From: Vibrio ezurae NBRC 102218
GTDB lineage: Bacteria; Pseudomonadota; Gammaproteobacteria; Enterobacterales; Vibrionaceae
Assembly (NCBI RefSeq): GCF_000467185.1
Contig: NZ_BATM01000048.1
Span: 1 to 36,124, forward strand
DNA length: 36,124 nucleotides
Direction: 5' to 3'
Part shown: piece by piece, positions 8,093 to 17,574 of the stretch
Layout of the letters: every line of letters starts with the position of its first letter
Numbering within the stretch: the stretch's first letter is position 1
The notes under the pieces: model-generated
Databases searched by the model: none
What the model was told of the DNA's origin: nothing
Seen by the model: the letters and a program-made list of their open reading frames with translations, nothing else
Made by a program: the position numbers and the translations under genes

Positions 8093-8267
8093 TATTTCTA
8101 TATTTTGAGATGGCATAAGCAAAGCCTACACAACTCGAGCGCAAGCCTACTTGGATCAAAACACGATAACAGTGAGTGCGATCGCAAACTTTGAGCGCAA
8201 GTATCCTGCCCTTTCAAGGCGATAGCTCATTTCATAACATTGGTCACATATTTAGATAGGGTTCACC

Positions 8268-11200
8268 ATGACAGAGGTCACGAACATAATTCCTGCACCA
8301 CTTGAGACAATGACATTCCCTTTGCATGGGGCACGTCTTATTGAAGCTTCGGCTGGTACAGGCAAAACATTTACGATTGCAGGGCTTTATCTGCGACTGT
8401 TGTTAGGTCATGGCGACAATGGTCAGGCCCATAACAAGCCACTGAATGTTGAACAAATTCTGGTTGTGACCTTTACCGAAGCGGCGACCGCCGAATTAAA
8501 AGATCGTATTCGCGCACGTATACATCAAGCAAGAGTCGCATTTAGCCGAGGGGTGAGCGATGATCCTGTGATCAAGCCTCTACTCGAACAAACCCAAGAT
8601 AGAGACAGAGCTTGTGAGTTATTGCTGGCCGCAGAAAGACAAATGGATGAAGCGGCCGTATTTACCATTCATGGCTTTTGTCAGCGCATGCTTACACAAA
8701 ATGCCTTTGAATCGGGTAGCCGATTTAAAAACCAATTTATCCAAGATGAAAGTCAGCTGAAAGCGCAAGTGGTATCAGACTACTGGCGACGCCATTTTTA
8801 TCAAATGAATGAAGCTATGGTAGCGGAAATTCGCAGTCACTGGCGTCACCCCCACGACCTACTTGCTGAGCTTGACCGCTTTATTAGTGGTAATGAAGTG
8901 TATATTCACTCTCAAGCGCAAAGCGGTGATTTAGAAGCCTTGTATGCACAAAGAATTGCGCTGATTGATGAGTTAAAGCGTGATTGGCTTGCGGTAAGCT
9001 CAGAGCTAGAAAAATTAATTGCAGATTCTGGAATTACCAAAAATCCTTATAACAAAAGAAACGTGCCAAATTGGATCTCACAAGGGGACTGTTGGGCAAA
9101 GGTTACACCTAGCACTCTTGGCATGCCAGATTGTTTAGAGCGCTTTTGTAGCAGTGTTTTGCAAGCTAAAACCAAAGAAGGCAAACAAGCGCCAGAACAT
9201 GCGATATTTGATCAGCTAGAGGCATTTTATCAACTGCCTAAATTAGAGGTTAAGTTGGCTATTCTCGGCAATGCGATCCCTGAATGCCGAGCAGAGTTAC
9301 AAAAAGCCAAACGCCAGCAACAAAAGCTCTCTTTTGATGATCTTCTCAGTCAGTTAGATCATGCTTTGCAAGCCGACGAAGAAGATTTGTTATCCGAGCG
9401 AATTCGCCAGCTTTATCCAATTGCTATGATCGATGAATTTCAAGATACCGATCCTCAGCAATACAACATATTTAGTCACTTGTACTTAGACCATCCTGAG
9501 TGCGGCTTATTTATGATTGGCGATCCTAAACAGGCGATTTATGCCTTTCGCGGCGCGGATATCTTTACCTATATTCGCGCTCGCAATGAAGTGACTTCGC
9601 ACTTTAATCTTACGACAAACTGGCGCTCAAGTGAGCAGATGGTTGAAGCCAGTAATGCGCTGTTTGTTGAGTCAGAAGCGCCCTTTATCTACAACGATGA
9701 TATTCCGTTTACCTCTGTGCTACCTAGCCCAGGTGCGGACAAAAAATCGTGGTCTTTGCACGGTGAAACTCAGCCGGCGATGACGGTTTGGCATCAACAG
9801 CAAGAAGAGGGCGGCGTAGCCAAAGGCAGTTATAATCACACTATGGCGCAGTCGACCGCCACTCAAATACAGCGACTATTAAGCGCTTCAGATCAAGGCA
9901 ATGCACTGCTACACAGCGCGAAAGATAAGGCGATTCAAGCTGGAAATATCGCGGTATTGGTGCGCACAGGTAGAGAGGCAAGCTTAGTGCGACAAGCGTT
10001 GTCGGAAAAAGGCGTAGCCAGCGTTTATTTGTCCAACCGAGAAAGCGTTTTTGCCAGTCCTGTGGCCTGCGATGTGATGCTATTTTTGCAAGGCGCTTTA
10101 AATTATGAAAATGACCGAGCATTGCGCACTGCGGCGGCCAGTTCCTTGTTTGATCTTTCTTTATTTGATTTAGAACGATTAAATCAAGATGAACAATATT
10201 GGGAACTGCTTAGTCAAGAGTTCAGTGATTATCGTCAGCTATGGCTAAAGTCTGGGATCATGCCGATGATCCGCAAGCTTATTCAGCACCGAGAATTAGC
10301 CCAGCGATTGCAAAAACAGCCACACGGTGAGCGAGTGCTGACGGATTTAATGCACCTTGCCGAGTTATTACAGCAAGCCTCCGCAGAGCTAGAAAGTGAT
10401 CATGCATTGCTGCGCTGGTTTTCTGAATCCATTGATGAAGCATATGATGGTGAGTCGGGAGATGAGCAGAAACAGCGCTTAGAGTCCGAGCGCAACTTAG
10501 TGCAAGTGGTCACTATCCATAAATCCAAAGGACTAGAATACGATATTATTTTTGTGCCTTTTGTCAGTGCTTGTCGCAAGAGCGATAAAGCCTTGTATTA
10601 CGACGCAGAGCAACAATGTACCCGCTTTGATCTCGACAATAATGAAGAGGGAATTGCGTTATCGGATAAAGAGCGTCTAGCGGAAGACCTGCGCCTTATT
10701 TATGTGGCGGTGACTCGCGCTGTGTACTCTTGTTATCTTGGCGTGGCAGCGCTCAAAGACGGTCGCAGCAAAAAGGTGATGACTCATTTGAGTTCTATTG
10801 GCTATTTGCTACAAGGAGGCGAAGAGCAAGACGCCTCGGCGCTGAGCGCTGCGTTAAGTCAGCTGGAAGAGAAATACCCATCCATTACCGTATGCGACCC
10901 TATTGCTCCTGATGACGCTTGTTACATTCCAATTGAACAAGATGCGCCTTTGCTTGAAGCCAATAAAATGCAGCAACAAATTGATTGGCGCTGGCGGATG
11001 ACCAGTTATTCAGGTTTGGTTAAGCAAGGGCATGGTCATGCGCATAAAGACGACAGTATCTGGCTGGATACGACCTTAGATGTGGACGCCTCGCAAGATC
11101 AAGCCCCGATGCTCGACCTTATGCAAAAGAGCATGTTTAACTTTCCGCGTGGCGCACGTCCGGGCACGTTTTTACACACCTTGTTTGAAGAAGTGGAATA

Positions 11201-11855
11201 TACCGAGTCGGCATTTAGCGACAAAAACAGCGAAGTGATCCGTCAGCTTATAATCAAAGAGCAGTTAGAAGAAGAGTGGCTGCCAGTATTGCAAGATATG
11301 GTCGATAAAGTGCTCTCGACCGACCTTGAAGGTCAGGGCATGAGATTGTGCGATAAAAACCCTCAGCAAAGGCTGGTAGAAATGGAGTTTTTATTGCCGA
11401 TAGAGCTTCTCTCTGCGCCGCGATTTAATGCCATTACCCATCAGCATGATCCGTTAACGGCTCAAGCAGGCGATCTTGGTTTTGCTCCAGTGGAAGGGAT
11501 GCTAAAAGGCTTTATTGATTTGGTGTTTGAACATCAAGGTAAATATTACGTCCTCGATTGGAAATCCAACCATTTAGGCGATTCTGCTCAAGATTACCAC
11601 CAAAGCAATTTGCACAAAGCGATGTTGGATCATCGCTATGATGCGCAGTATCAAATCTATGCATTGGCACTGCATCGCTTTTTAAGCAGTCGTATTGCAG
11701 ACTACGACTATGAAACGCATTTTGGTGGTGTGTTCTATTTGTTTTTACGTGGCATGGATGGCAGTGGTGAATACGGGGTATTTTCCGCGAAACCATCGTT
11801 ACCTATGCTCAATGAATTAGATGCTCATATTCGCGGTGAGGAGGCAATAAAATGA
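8268..11855 (+). CDS. recB: Exodeoxyribonuclease V subunit beta (RecB)
   Basis: RecB is the 3'-5' helicase and sole nuclease of RecBCD. The 1195-residue protein (E. coli 1180) has UvrD-type helicase motifs: Walker A ASAGTGKT at residues 27-34 (K33), the IDEFQDTDPQQ DEAD-like box, TTNWRSSEQM, VTIHKSKGLEYDIIF and LIYVAVTRA. The C-terminal nuclease domain keeps the metal and catalytic residues: H970 in PGTFLHTLFEE, D1084 in GFIDLVF and D1097/K1099 in VLDWKSNHLG, with the same 13-residue spacing as E. coli D1067/D1080. AGGG precedes the ATG. The stop overlaps the recD start (ATGA). In E. coli ptrA lies between recC and recB; here there is only the 285-nt gap. Confidence 0.98.
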   Translation: MTEVTNIIPAPLETMTFPLHGARLIEASAGTGKTFTIAGLYLRLLLGHGDNGQAHNKPLNVEQILVVTFTEAATAELKDRIRARIHQARVAFSRGVSDDPVIKPLLEQTQDRDRACELLLAAERQMDEAAVFTIHGFCQRMLTQNAFESGSRFKNQFIQDESQLKAQVVSDYWRRHFYQMNEAMVAEIRSHWRHPHDLLAELDRFISGNEVYIHSQAQSGDLEALYAQRIALIDELKRDWLAVSSELEKLIADSGITKNPYNKRNVPNWISQGDCWAKVTPSTLGMPDCLERFCSSVLQAKTKEGKQAPEHAIFDQLEAFYQLPKLEVKLAILGNAIPECRAELQKAKRQQQKLSFDDLLSQLDHALQADEEDLLSERIRQLYPIAMIDEFQDTDPQQYNIFSHLYLDHPECGLFMIGDPKQAIYAFRGADIFTYIRARNEVTSHFNLTTNWRSSEQMVEASNALFVESEAPFIYNDDIPFTSVLPSPGADKKSWSLHGETQPAMTVWHQQQEEGGVAKGSYNHTMAQSTATQIQRLLSASDQGNALLHSAKDKAIQAGNIAVLVRTGREASLVRQALSEKGVASVYLSNRESVFASPVACDVMLFLQGALNYENDRALRTAAASSLFDLSLFDLERLNQDEQYWELLSQEFSDYRQLWLKSGIMPMIRKLIQHRELAQRLQKQPHGERVLTDLMHLAELLQQASAELESDHALLRWFSESIDEAYDGESGDEQKQRLESERNLVQVVTIHKSKGLEYDIIFVPFVSACRKSDKALYYDAEQQCTRFDLDNNEEGIALSDKERLAEDLRLIYVAVTRAVYSCYLGVAALKDGRSKKVMTHLSSIGYLLQGGEEQDASALSAALSQLEEKYPSITVCDPIAPDDACYIPIEQDAPLLEANKMQQQIDWRWRMTSYSGLVKQGHGHAHKDDSIWLDTTLDVDASQDQAPMLDLMQKSMFNFPRGARPGTFLHTLFEEVEYTESAFSDKNSEVIRQLIIKEQLEEEWLPVLQDMVDKVLSTDLEGQGMRLCDKNPQQRLVEMEFLLPIELLSAPRFNAITHQHDPLTAQAGDLGFAPVEGMLKGFIDLVFEHQGKYYVLDWKSNHLGDSAQDYHQSNLHKAMLDHRYDAQYQIYALALHRFLSSRIADYDYETHFGGVFYLFLRGMDGSGEYGVFSAKPSLPMLNELDAHIRGEEAIK

Positions 11856-14011
11856 TAGCGTCGAATGAAAGCCTTCCAGAAGTACTCAATGTGGCCGAGA
11901 TTGCGCCTGAGCAATTGAGTAAATACCGTCAGAAAAGTTGGTTAGAATGGTTACACGTCATGGCCAGTGTGGGCATGGTGCGCGACATTGATTTTCAGTT
12001 GGCTAAGTTTTTTGCCGAGCAAGAAAAAACCGCATCAGCGGCGCATGTTGCGGTAATGGTGTGCGCAGTGAGCTACGAGCTCAGCAAAGGCAATTCATGC
12101 TTACCGATTAGCAATGCTTGGAATCCATTAAAATCCTTTGGCGCAACACAACTTGAGCCACTTTTTGACCCGCAATTGCTTACCTGTGATTGGGCGGATG
12201 AGCTCACTAAATCGAGCTTAGTCGCGCAAGATTTTCAACAAGCTATGCGCTTACCCTTAGTGTTTGAATTTGGCAGTTTGTATTTGCAGAAATATTGGCA
12301 CTTTGAAGGGGCACTGGCACAAAAGCTATTGGAATACGCTGAGTCTATCGCGATGGATGCGCAGCAATTATCTGTGCTGAGATTGCAGTTAGATCAATTG
12401 TTCACATGGCAGTTAAGTTATCTGTTTAAAGATATTCAAACGCTTAAAAAAGCCAATGCCAGTGATGCGCAAATTCATCGAGCCATTTGTGAGTCTTTAG
12501 ATGTGGTGGATACCGCTGACATTGCACTGGACAAACTGGTGGCGATTGCCAGCAACGCTAAGTCTGTCAGCGACCTTGAAGTATTAAGTGAATACATACC
12601 GTTAAGTGCGTGTTTAAACCATCAGAAAGTGGCTGCCGCTACTGCGCTGACGCGCCGCTTTTGTGTGATTTCAGGGGGGCCGGGTACGGGAAAAACCACC
12701 ACTGTCTCTAAATTGCTAGCCGCGCTGGTGGCCTCAAGTGAAGTGGAACTTGATATCAAGCTTGCCGCGCCAACGGGGAAAGCGGCGGCGCGTCTGACCG
12801 AATCCATCGGACAAGCCATTGATTCCTTGCCCGTATCACCGGAGATAAAAGAAAAAATCCCCACCTCTGCCAGCACATTACATCGCTTGCTTGGCGCTAT
12901 TCCTAATCGCACAGAGTTTAAACACAATGCCAAGAATCCGTTGCATTTAGATTTGTTGATTCTCGATGAAGCTTCCATGGTCGATTTGCCTATGATGTTC
13001 AAATTGCTCAATGCACTGCCAGCGAACGCGCGTTTAATATTGCTGGGTGATAGAGATCAGCTTTCATCTGTGGAAGCAGGGGCGGTGTTAGGGGATATCT
13101 GCCAACTTGGCGGACAAGGTTACAGCGCGGCGCATAGCGAGCTTCTAAATAAGTTAACCGGTTACCAATTGCCCGCATCACCTTATGTGGGCACGGCTAT
13201 TAGTGATAGCTTGTGTGTATTGCAAAAGAGCTTTCGTTTTCACAGTCGCTCTGGCGTAGGTCAGTTAGCGCGAGCAATCAACTCAGGCAGCAGCAATAAA
13301 GCGACAGAGGTGTTTGCCAGTCAATATCAAGATATCGAGCACTTTGAGGTCAACAGTGAGCGTTACGCGCAATTGATTGATACTTTAGCGACTCGTTACA
13401 AAGAGTACTTAAACCTTAGATTTGAGAAAAATGGCACGTTAAGCATGCCTGCATTTGCGCGCACTGTGTTGCAAAGTTTTGCGCAAACTCGCTTGCTGTG
13501 CGCGGTCAGAGAAGGTGAATTTGGAGTGGAAGGCACCAATGCTAACATTGAAAAAGTATTGGCACGGAAAGCCCTTATTGCGGCGGATAGAGATACTTGG
13601 TACATAGGGAGGCCTGTGATGGTCAATAGTAACGATCACAGTCAGCATTTGTATAATGGTGATATTGGCATTTGTTTGTTGGATGAAAGCTTACAAGAGC
13701 CAAGATTGAAAGTGTATTTTGAACTGCCTGATGGCAGTGTAAAAGGGGTGCTTCCAAGTCGCGTACCGCCTCATGAAACCGCATACTCAATGACTATTCA
13801 TAAATCGCAAGGCAGTGAGTTTGACTATACGTTATTGCTACTGCCGAAAACGATGACACCGATACTGACCAGAGAGTTATTTTATACCGGTGTGACGCGC
13901 GCCAAGAATCGCCTGAGTGTGTATGCCGATGTGGGTATTATGCAGCACGCGATTAAGCAAAAAACCGCAAGAAGTAGCCATCTGTCACAACGTTTGCAAA
14001 CAGATAGCTAG
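11852..14011 (+). CDS. recD: Exodeoxyribonuclease V subunit alpha (RecD)
   Basis: RecD is the fast 5'-3' superfamily 1B helicase of RecBCD and is needed for regulated nuclease action before Chi. Walker A is GGPGTGKTTT with K281, followed by LAAPTGKAAARLTESI, the Walker B segment LLILDEASMVDLPMM, ARLILLGDRDQLSSVEAGAV and the C-terminal motif SMTIHKSQGSEFDYTLLLLP ending in FYTGVTRAKNRLSVYA. At 719 residues it is about 110 longer than the E. coli protein (608). The Walker lysine is displaced by about 104 residues (E. coli K177), so most of the extra length lies N-terminal to the motor core. It starts inside the recB stop (4-nt ATGA overlap), implying translational coupling. It converges on argA with only 15 nt between stops. 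Confidence 0.97.
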   Translation: MIASNESLPEVLNVAEIAPEQLSKYRQKSWLEWLHVMASVGMVRDIDFQLAKFFAEQEKTASAAHVAVMVCAVSYELSKGNSCLPISNAWNPLKSFGATQLEPLFDPQLLTCDWADELTKSSLVAQDFQQAMRLPLVFEFGSLYLQKYWHFEGALAQKLLEYAESIAMDAQQLSVLRLQLDQLFTWQLSYLFKDIQTLKKANASDAQIHRAICESLDVVDTADIALDKLVAIASNAKSVSDLEVLSEYIPLSACLNHQKVAAATALTRRFCVISGGPGTGKTTTVSKLLAALVASSEVELDIKLAAPTGKAAARLTESIGQAIDSLPVSPEIKEKIPTSASTLHRLLGAIPNRTEFKHNAKNPLHLDLLILDEASMVDLPMMFKLLNALPANARLILLGDRDQLSSVEAGAVLGDICQLGGQGYSAAHSELLNKLTGYQLPASPYVGTAISDSLCVLQKSFRFHSRSGVGQLARAINSGSSNKATEVFASQYQDIEHFEVNSERYAQLIDTLATRYKEYLNLRFEKNGTLSMPAFARTVLQSFAQTRLLCAVREGEFGVEGTNANIEKVLARKALIAADRDTWYIGRPVMVNSNDHSQHLYNGDIGICLLDESLQEPRLKVYFELPDGSVKGVLPSRVPPHETAYSMTIHKSQGSEFDYTLLLLPKTMTPILTRELFYTGVTRAKNRLSVYADVGIMQHAIKQKTARSSHLSQRLQTDS

Positions 14012-14026
14012 TGGGGGCGAAAGGTC

Positions 14027-15346
14027 TTAGTTGATATCCAGTGCTAAGATTTTTGATTTTCGTTGGAAGTTATAGAGGTCCTGCTTTTTAATCGGCAGTG
14101 CCTCTAGATCAATTTCAGCAAAACCTTGCTCTCTAAACCAATGCAAACTGCGGGTGGTCAAAATAAATAACTGTTTAAGTCCGAGCGCATACGCTTGATG
14201 CTTCATGAACTCCAATAAATGCACGCCGCGGTTACCGTCTCTGTAGTCAGGGTGAATCGCCACGCAGGCCATTTCGGCCATTTGATCTTCCACATAAGGA
14301 TAGAGGGCGGCGCAACCAATGATGAGCTGATCTTTGACTATGATAGTAAAGCGCTCAATTTCTCGCTCTAACTGTTCACGAGAGCGACGCACTAAAATGC
14401 CTTCACTTTCCAGCGGTTCAATTAAGTCCAAGATACCGCCAATGTCATCAATGGTGGCAAGGCGCACTTGTTCGGCGCTGTCCATTACAACTTGCGTACC
14501 GATACCATCACGGGAGAAGAGCTCTTGTATTAAAGCGCCATCATCAAGATAGCTCACAAGGTGGCTACGCTGTACGCCTTTTTTACAGGCTTTTACCGCC
14601 GCTTGTAAGAAACGTTCGGTGATTGGAGCGTTGCCCGTCATACCTTGTTGTAGGATGCTTTCTAGCTCGTGTGGGAACAGCTCTGCGGCTACCTCACCGT
14701 TGGGTTTGATGTAACCTTGATCGGAGCTAAAGCCAATCAGTTTGTCCGCTTTTAGTTTTATTGCCACTTGGGTGGCAATTTGTTCTGATACTAAGTTAAA
14801 ACATTCGCCTGTGACGGAGCCTGCTACTGGGCCAATCAAGACGATTGATTCTTGCTCAAGCGCGCGGTTGATACCGTCAACATCAATGCGGCGTACCCGT
14901 CCACTGTGTTGGTAATCCACACCATTATCCACACCTAATGGCTGCGCAATCACAAAGTTACCACTCACGACATTGAGTTGGTTTCCCGCCATAGGTGTGT
15001 TGTTGAGACTCATAGAGAGATGAGCCGTAATCGCTAACTGCAATTGCCCAGATGCTTGCATAACATGCGGCAAGGTGACTGATTCAGTGATCCTAACCCC
15101 TTTGTGATAAGGAGAGGATAAGTCCTGTAAGCTGAGGCGTTGATCAATTTGCGGACGAGCGCCATGCACTAAGACTAGTTTCACACCAAGACTATGCAGT
15201 AGGGCAATGTCGCTGACGATATTTGGGAAATTATCATGGCTTAATGCGTCACCACAGAGATAGATAACCATAGTGCTATCACGGTGAGCATTTACATACG
15301 GGGTGGATTGCCGAAACCCTTTAACCAGTTCAGTACTACGAGACAT
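14027..15346 (-). CDS. argA: Amino-acid N-acetyltransferase (N-acetylglutamate synthase)
   Basis: First step of arginine synthesis: acetyl-CoA plus glutamate to N-acetylglutamate. It has the classical two-domain plan: an amino-acid-kinase-like domain (about residues 20-275, with [15 protein letters not shown] and [20 protein letters not shown]), which binds arginine for feedback inhibition in this family, and a GNAT acetyltransferase domain (about 290-430, with [20 protein letters not shown] and [17 protein letters not shown]). It is close to E. coli ArgA throughout. The ATG at 15346 has GAG six bases upstream; a TTG two codons earlier (15352) is an alternative. An ARG box lies at 15359-15376, so ArgR repression by arginine is likely. 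Confidence 0.97.
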   Translation of the reverse strand: MSRSTELVKGFRQSTPYVNAHRDSTMVIYLCGDALSHDNFPNIVSDIALLHSLGVKLVLVHGARPQIDQRLSLQDLSSPYHKGVRITESVTLPHVMQASGQLQLAITAHLSMSLNNTPMAGNQLNVVSGNFVIAQPLGVDNGVDYQHSGRVRRIDVDGINRALEQESIVLIGPVAGSVTGECFNLVSEQIATQVAIKLKADKLIGFSSDQGYIKPNGEVAAELFPHELESILQQGMTGNAPITERFLQAAVKACKKGVQRSHLVSYLDDGALIQELFSRDGIGTQVVMDSAEQVRLATIDDIGGILDLIEPLESEGILVRRSREQLEREIERFTIIVKDQLIIGCAALYPYVEDQMAEMACVAIHPDYRDGNRGVHLLEFMKHQAYALGLKQLFILTTRSLHWFREQGFAEIDLEALPIKKQDLYNFQRKSKILALDIN

Positions 15347-15358
15347 AACCAACTCTAT

Positions 15359-15397
15359 AATGAATTTTTATACAATAATAATGCGTATTTATATGAT
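15359..15397 (-). promoter_or_regulatory. ARG box(es), ArgR operator of argA
   Basis: AATGAATTTTTATACAAT (15359-15376) fits the 18-bp ARG box WNTGAATWWWWATTCANW with a single mismatch. After exactly 3 bp, the usual spacing of tandem ARG boxes, AATGCGTATTTATATGAT (15380-15397) is a much weaker second match. Together they lie 13-51 nt upstream of the argA start, where hexameric ArgR would block the promoter. Confidence 0.7.
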
Positions 15398-15545
15398 TGC
15401 AACTGTTTAAATGACTCCATATTAAAAGAATGCGATAACGCTTATAGATTTATTGTGTGTGTTTTCTTTAACAAGCATTGCGTAAAGCATGTGAGTTTGT
15501 CATTCTGACTTTCTAAGGTTTACTTAAGGATATAAAACCCACTCT

Positions 15546-16646
15546 ATGCAAAAATATATTCCCTTCTTTGTACTGGCGATTTTATTAAGTGGTTGTGCTC
15601 AAAAAACTGACAATGGTCAGCAATATTTTGATCAAACATTGACTCAGCCTCTCACTCAAACAGAGACCATTCAGAGCAATGCATTTCGAGACCTAAACTC
15701 GTTTGATGAACAAGCAAAACAAGTGCTGGATAACTCACCTTCTATGGCGGCGAAGTATCACGACTTATATGAACAATTGTCTGAGTGGGCGTTGCAAAGT
15801 GGCGATCCTGCCGACCTTAAACGTTTTGGCGTGCAAAGTGCGCAAATGCGTGGTGGGGACAATCAGGGGAATGTGCTATTTACCGGGTATTTTTCTCCGG
15901 TAATTGAATTGCGTCATATCCCTGACCAAACGTACAAATACCCTGTTTACGGTAAACCAAGTTGCAGTGCGCAATGTCCTACTCGTGCCCAAATCTATGA
16001 TGGGGCATTAACGGGCAAAGGGTTAGAACTTGGTTATGCGGCCAATATGATTGACCCATTTTTAATGGAAGTGCAGGGCAGTGGCTTTGTTCATTTTGGC
16101 GATGACAACAGCATGCAGTATTTCGCTTATGCGGGGAAAAACAATCGCTCTTACGTCAGTATTGGACGCATCTTAATTGAGCGCGGTTTAGTCGAGCGCA
16201 AAGCCATGTCTTTGAAAGCGATTAAACAGTGGGTGTCTGAAAACGATGAAGAGACCGTAAAAGAGCTATTAGAGCAAAACCCTTCTTATGTGTTCTTCGC
16301 CCCGAAAGATGATTTAGCGGTGCGCGGTTCGGCAGGCATTCCTTTATTACCAATGGCTGCGGTTGCTGGGGATAGGTCTTGGCTGCCGATGGGGACGCCA
16401 ATCTTAGCGGAAGTGCCTTTGCTCAATGCCGATGGTACATGGTCTGGTACGCACGCATTACGTTTATTGTTGGTGTTAGATACCGGTGGTGCAGTGAAGC
16501 AAAATCACCTCGACCTCTATCATGGAATGGGCGCGCGAGCAGGCGTACAGTCAGGGCACTACAAGCACTTTGGCCGCGTCTGGAAATTAGGCTTAGAAAA
16601 CTCAGTCACCGCCAACCCTTGGCAATTGCCAAAAGGGAAAGAGTGA
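15546..16646 (+). CDS. mltA: Membrane-bound lytic murein transglycosylase A
   Basis: An outer-membrane lipoprotein that cleaves the MurNAc-GlcNAc bond of peptidoglycan, leaving 1,6-anhydromuropeptides, the products that AmpG (also in this window) imports. The 366-residue precursor has a short signal with lipobox LLSGC (lipidated C17). The MltA domain starts around residue 108 (VLFTGYFSPVIE). The C-terminal 3D-type barrel carries LDTGGAVKQNHLDLYHG, with D312 and D323 in the conserved acidic positions expected to include the catalytic aspartate. It is divergent from argA and ends about 50 nt before a strong terminator. The best Shine-Dalgarno (AAGGAT) is about 15 nt from the ATG, further than usual. 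Confidence 0.95.
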   Translation: MQKYIPFFVLAILLSGCAQKTDNGQQYFDQTLTQPLTQTETIQSNAFRDLNSFDEQAKQVLDNSPSMAAKYHDLYEQLSEWALQSGDPADLKRFGVQSAQMRGGDNQGNVLFTGYFSPVIELRHIPDQTYKYPVYGKPSCSAQCPTRAQIYDGALTGKGLELGYAANMIDPFLMEVQGSGFVHFGDDNSMQYFAYAGKNNRSYVSIGRILIERGLVERKAMSLKAIKQWVSENDEETVKELLEQNPSYVFFAPKDDLAVRGSAGIPLLPMAAVAGDRSWLPMGTPILAEVPLLNADGTWSGTHALRLLLVLDTGGAVKQNHLDLYHGMGARAGVQSGHYKHFGRVWKLGLENSVTANPWQLPKGKE

Positions 16647-16694
16647 TTCGATTTTACAAGCCAGCCTAAACACGGCAAAGACTAGACATTAAAC

Positions 16695-16723
16695 ACAAGA
16701 GTGCGTATAAAACGCACTCTTGT
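16695..16723 (+). terminator. Rho-independent terminator between mltA and tcdA
   Basis: ACAAGAGTGCG (16695-16705) and CGCACTCTTGT (16713-16723) form an 11-bp perfect stem with a 7-nt loop, followed by TGTTT. It ends mltA transcription. It also argues against a tcdA start at the GTG at 16701, which would lie inside the stem. Confidence 0.8.
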
Positions 16724-16748
16724 TGTTTACAGTTCAGAGATAAAGCTC

Positions 16749-17558
16749 ATGCGAGAATTAACCACCCCAGCATCCGAATCCTATGACCAACGTTTTGGCG
16801 GTACGCGTCGTCTGTATGGAAATAGCGAAGTGGAAATCTTACGTGCCGCGCACGTGTGTGTGATTGGTATTGGTGGTGTGGGCTCTTGGGCAGTAGAAGC
16901 GCTAGCGCGCAGTGGCGTGGGTGAGTTAACCCTAATTGATATGGACGATGTGTGCGTGACTAACATCAACCGTCAAATTCACGCTATGAGTGGCACTGTG
17001 GGCAAGAGCAAAATTGAAGTGATGGCAGAGCGTGTCGCGCTGATTAACCCTGAGTGTAAAGTGAATCTGATTGATGACTTTATTGGCCCTGAAAATCAAT
17101 CTGAATATCTGAGTAAAGAATACGACTACGTATTAGATGCCATTGATAGCGTTAAAGCCAAGACTTCATTGTTGGCCTATTGTCGTAGCAACAAAATTAA
17201 AGTGATCACTATCGGTGGTGCGGGTGGTCAGGTCGACCCAACGCAAATCACTGTGGCGGATCTGAGCAAGACAGTGCAAGACCCGCTAGCGAAGAAAATC
17301 AAAGATCAATTGCGCCGTTTCCATAACTTTAGCAAGAATCCAAAGCGTAAATTTGGCATCGACTGCGTCTTTTCTACAGAGCACCTTAAATACCCGCAAG
17401 CCGATGGCAGTGTCTGCGCGGTGAAAGCCACAGCCGAAGGCCCTAAACGAATGGATTGTGCGACCGGCTTTGGCGCAGCCACTGTTGTGACGGCCACCTT
17501 TGGTTTTGTCGCAGTGTCGCGTATCATTGCCAAATTGATTGAAAAACACAGCGCGTAA
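16749..17558 (+). CDS. tcdA: tRNA threonylcarbamoyladenosine dehydratase (TcdA/CsdL)
   Basis: Converts t6A37 of ANN-decoding tRNAs to cyclic ct6A in an ATP-dependent dehydration. The 269-residue protein is an E1/ThiF-MoeB-like enzyme: the nucleotide-binding loop VIGIGGVGSWAVEAL starts near residue 38, followed by LIDMDDVCVTNINRQIHA (adenylation motif) and DYVLDAIDSVKAK. TcdA is known to work with the CsdA-CsdE sulfur relay; csdE follows 16 nt downstream on the same strand and csdA lies just beyond. I took the ATG at 16749 because it follows the terminator hairpin and matches the family start (RFGGTRRLYG at about residue 15). The Shine-Dalgarno is weak. Confidence 0.95.
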   Translation: MRELTTPASESYDQRFGGTRRLYGNSEVEILRAAHVCVIGIGGVGSWAVEALARSGVGELTLIDMDDVCVTNINRQIHAMSGTVGKSKIEVMAERVALINPECKVNLIDDFIGPENQSEYLSKEYDYVLDAIDSVKAKTSLLAYCRSNKIKVITIGGAGGQVDPTQITVADLSKTVQDPLAKKIKDQLRRFHNFSKNPKRKFGIDCVFSTEHLKYPQADGSVCAVKATAEGPKRMDCATGFGAATVVTATFGFVAVSRIIAKLIEKHSA

Positions 17559-17574
17559 TTAAGGTCTACTTATC

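Noticed and set aside
7874..8122. 82-codon minus-strand frame covering the end of recC and the recC-recB gap
   Set aside because: Half is antisense to recC and the rest runs through the hairpin element; no RBS or known motif.
8177..8186. Palindrome TGCGATCGCA upstream of recB
   Set aside because: A single 10-bp palindrome with no partner sites; not enough to call an operator.
12622..13011. 129-codon open frame on the minus strand opposite recD
   Set aside because: Lies across the RecD Walker A/B region; shadow of conserved coding DNA.
16701..16748. Upstream GTG start extending TcdA by 16 residues
   Set aside because: It lies within a strong terminator stem, and the family N-terminus fits the ATG at 16749.
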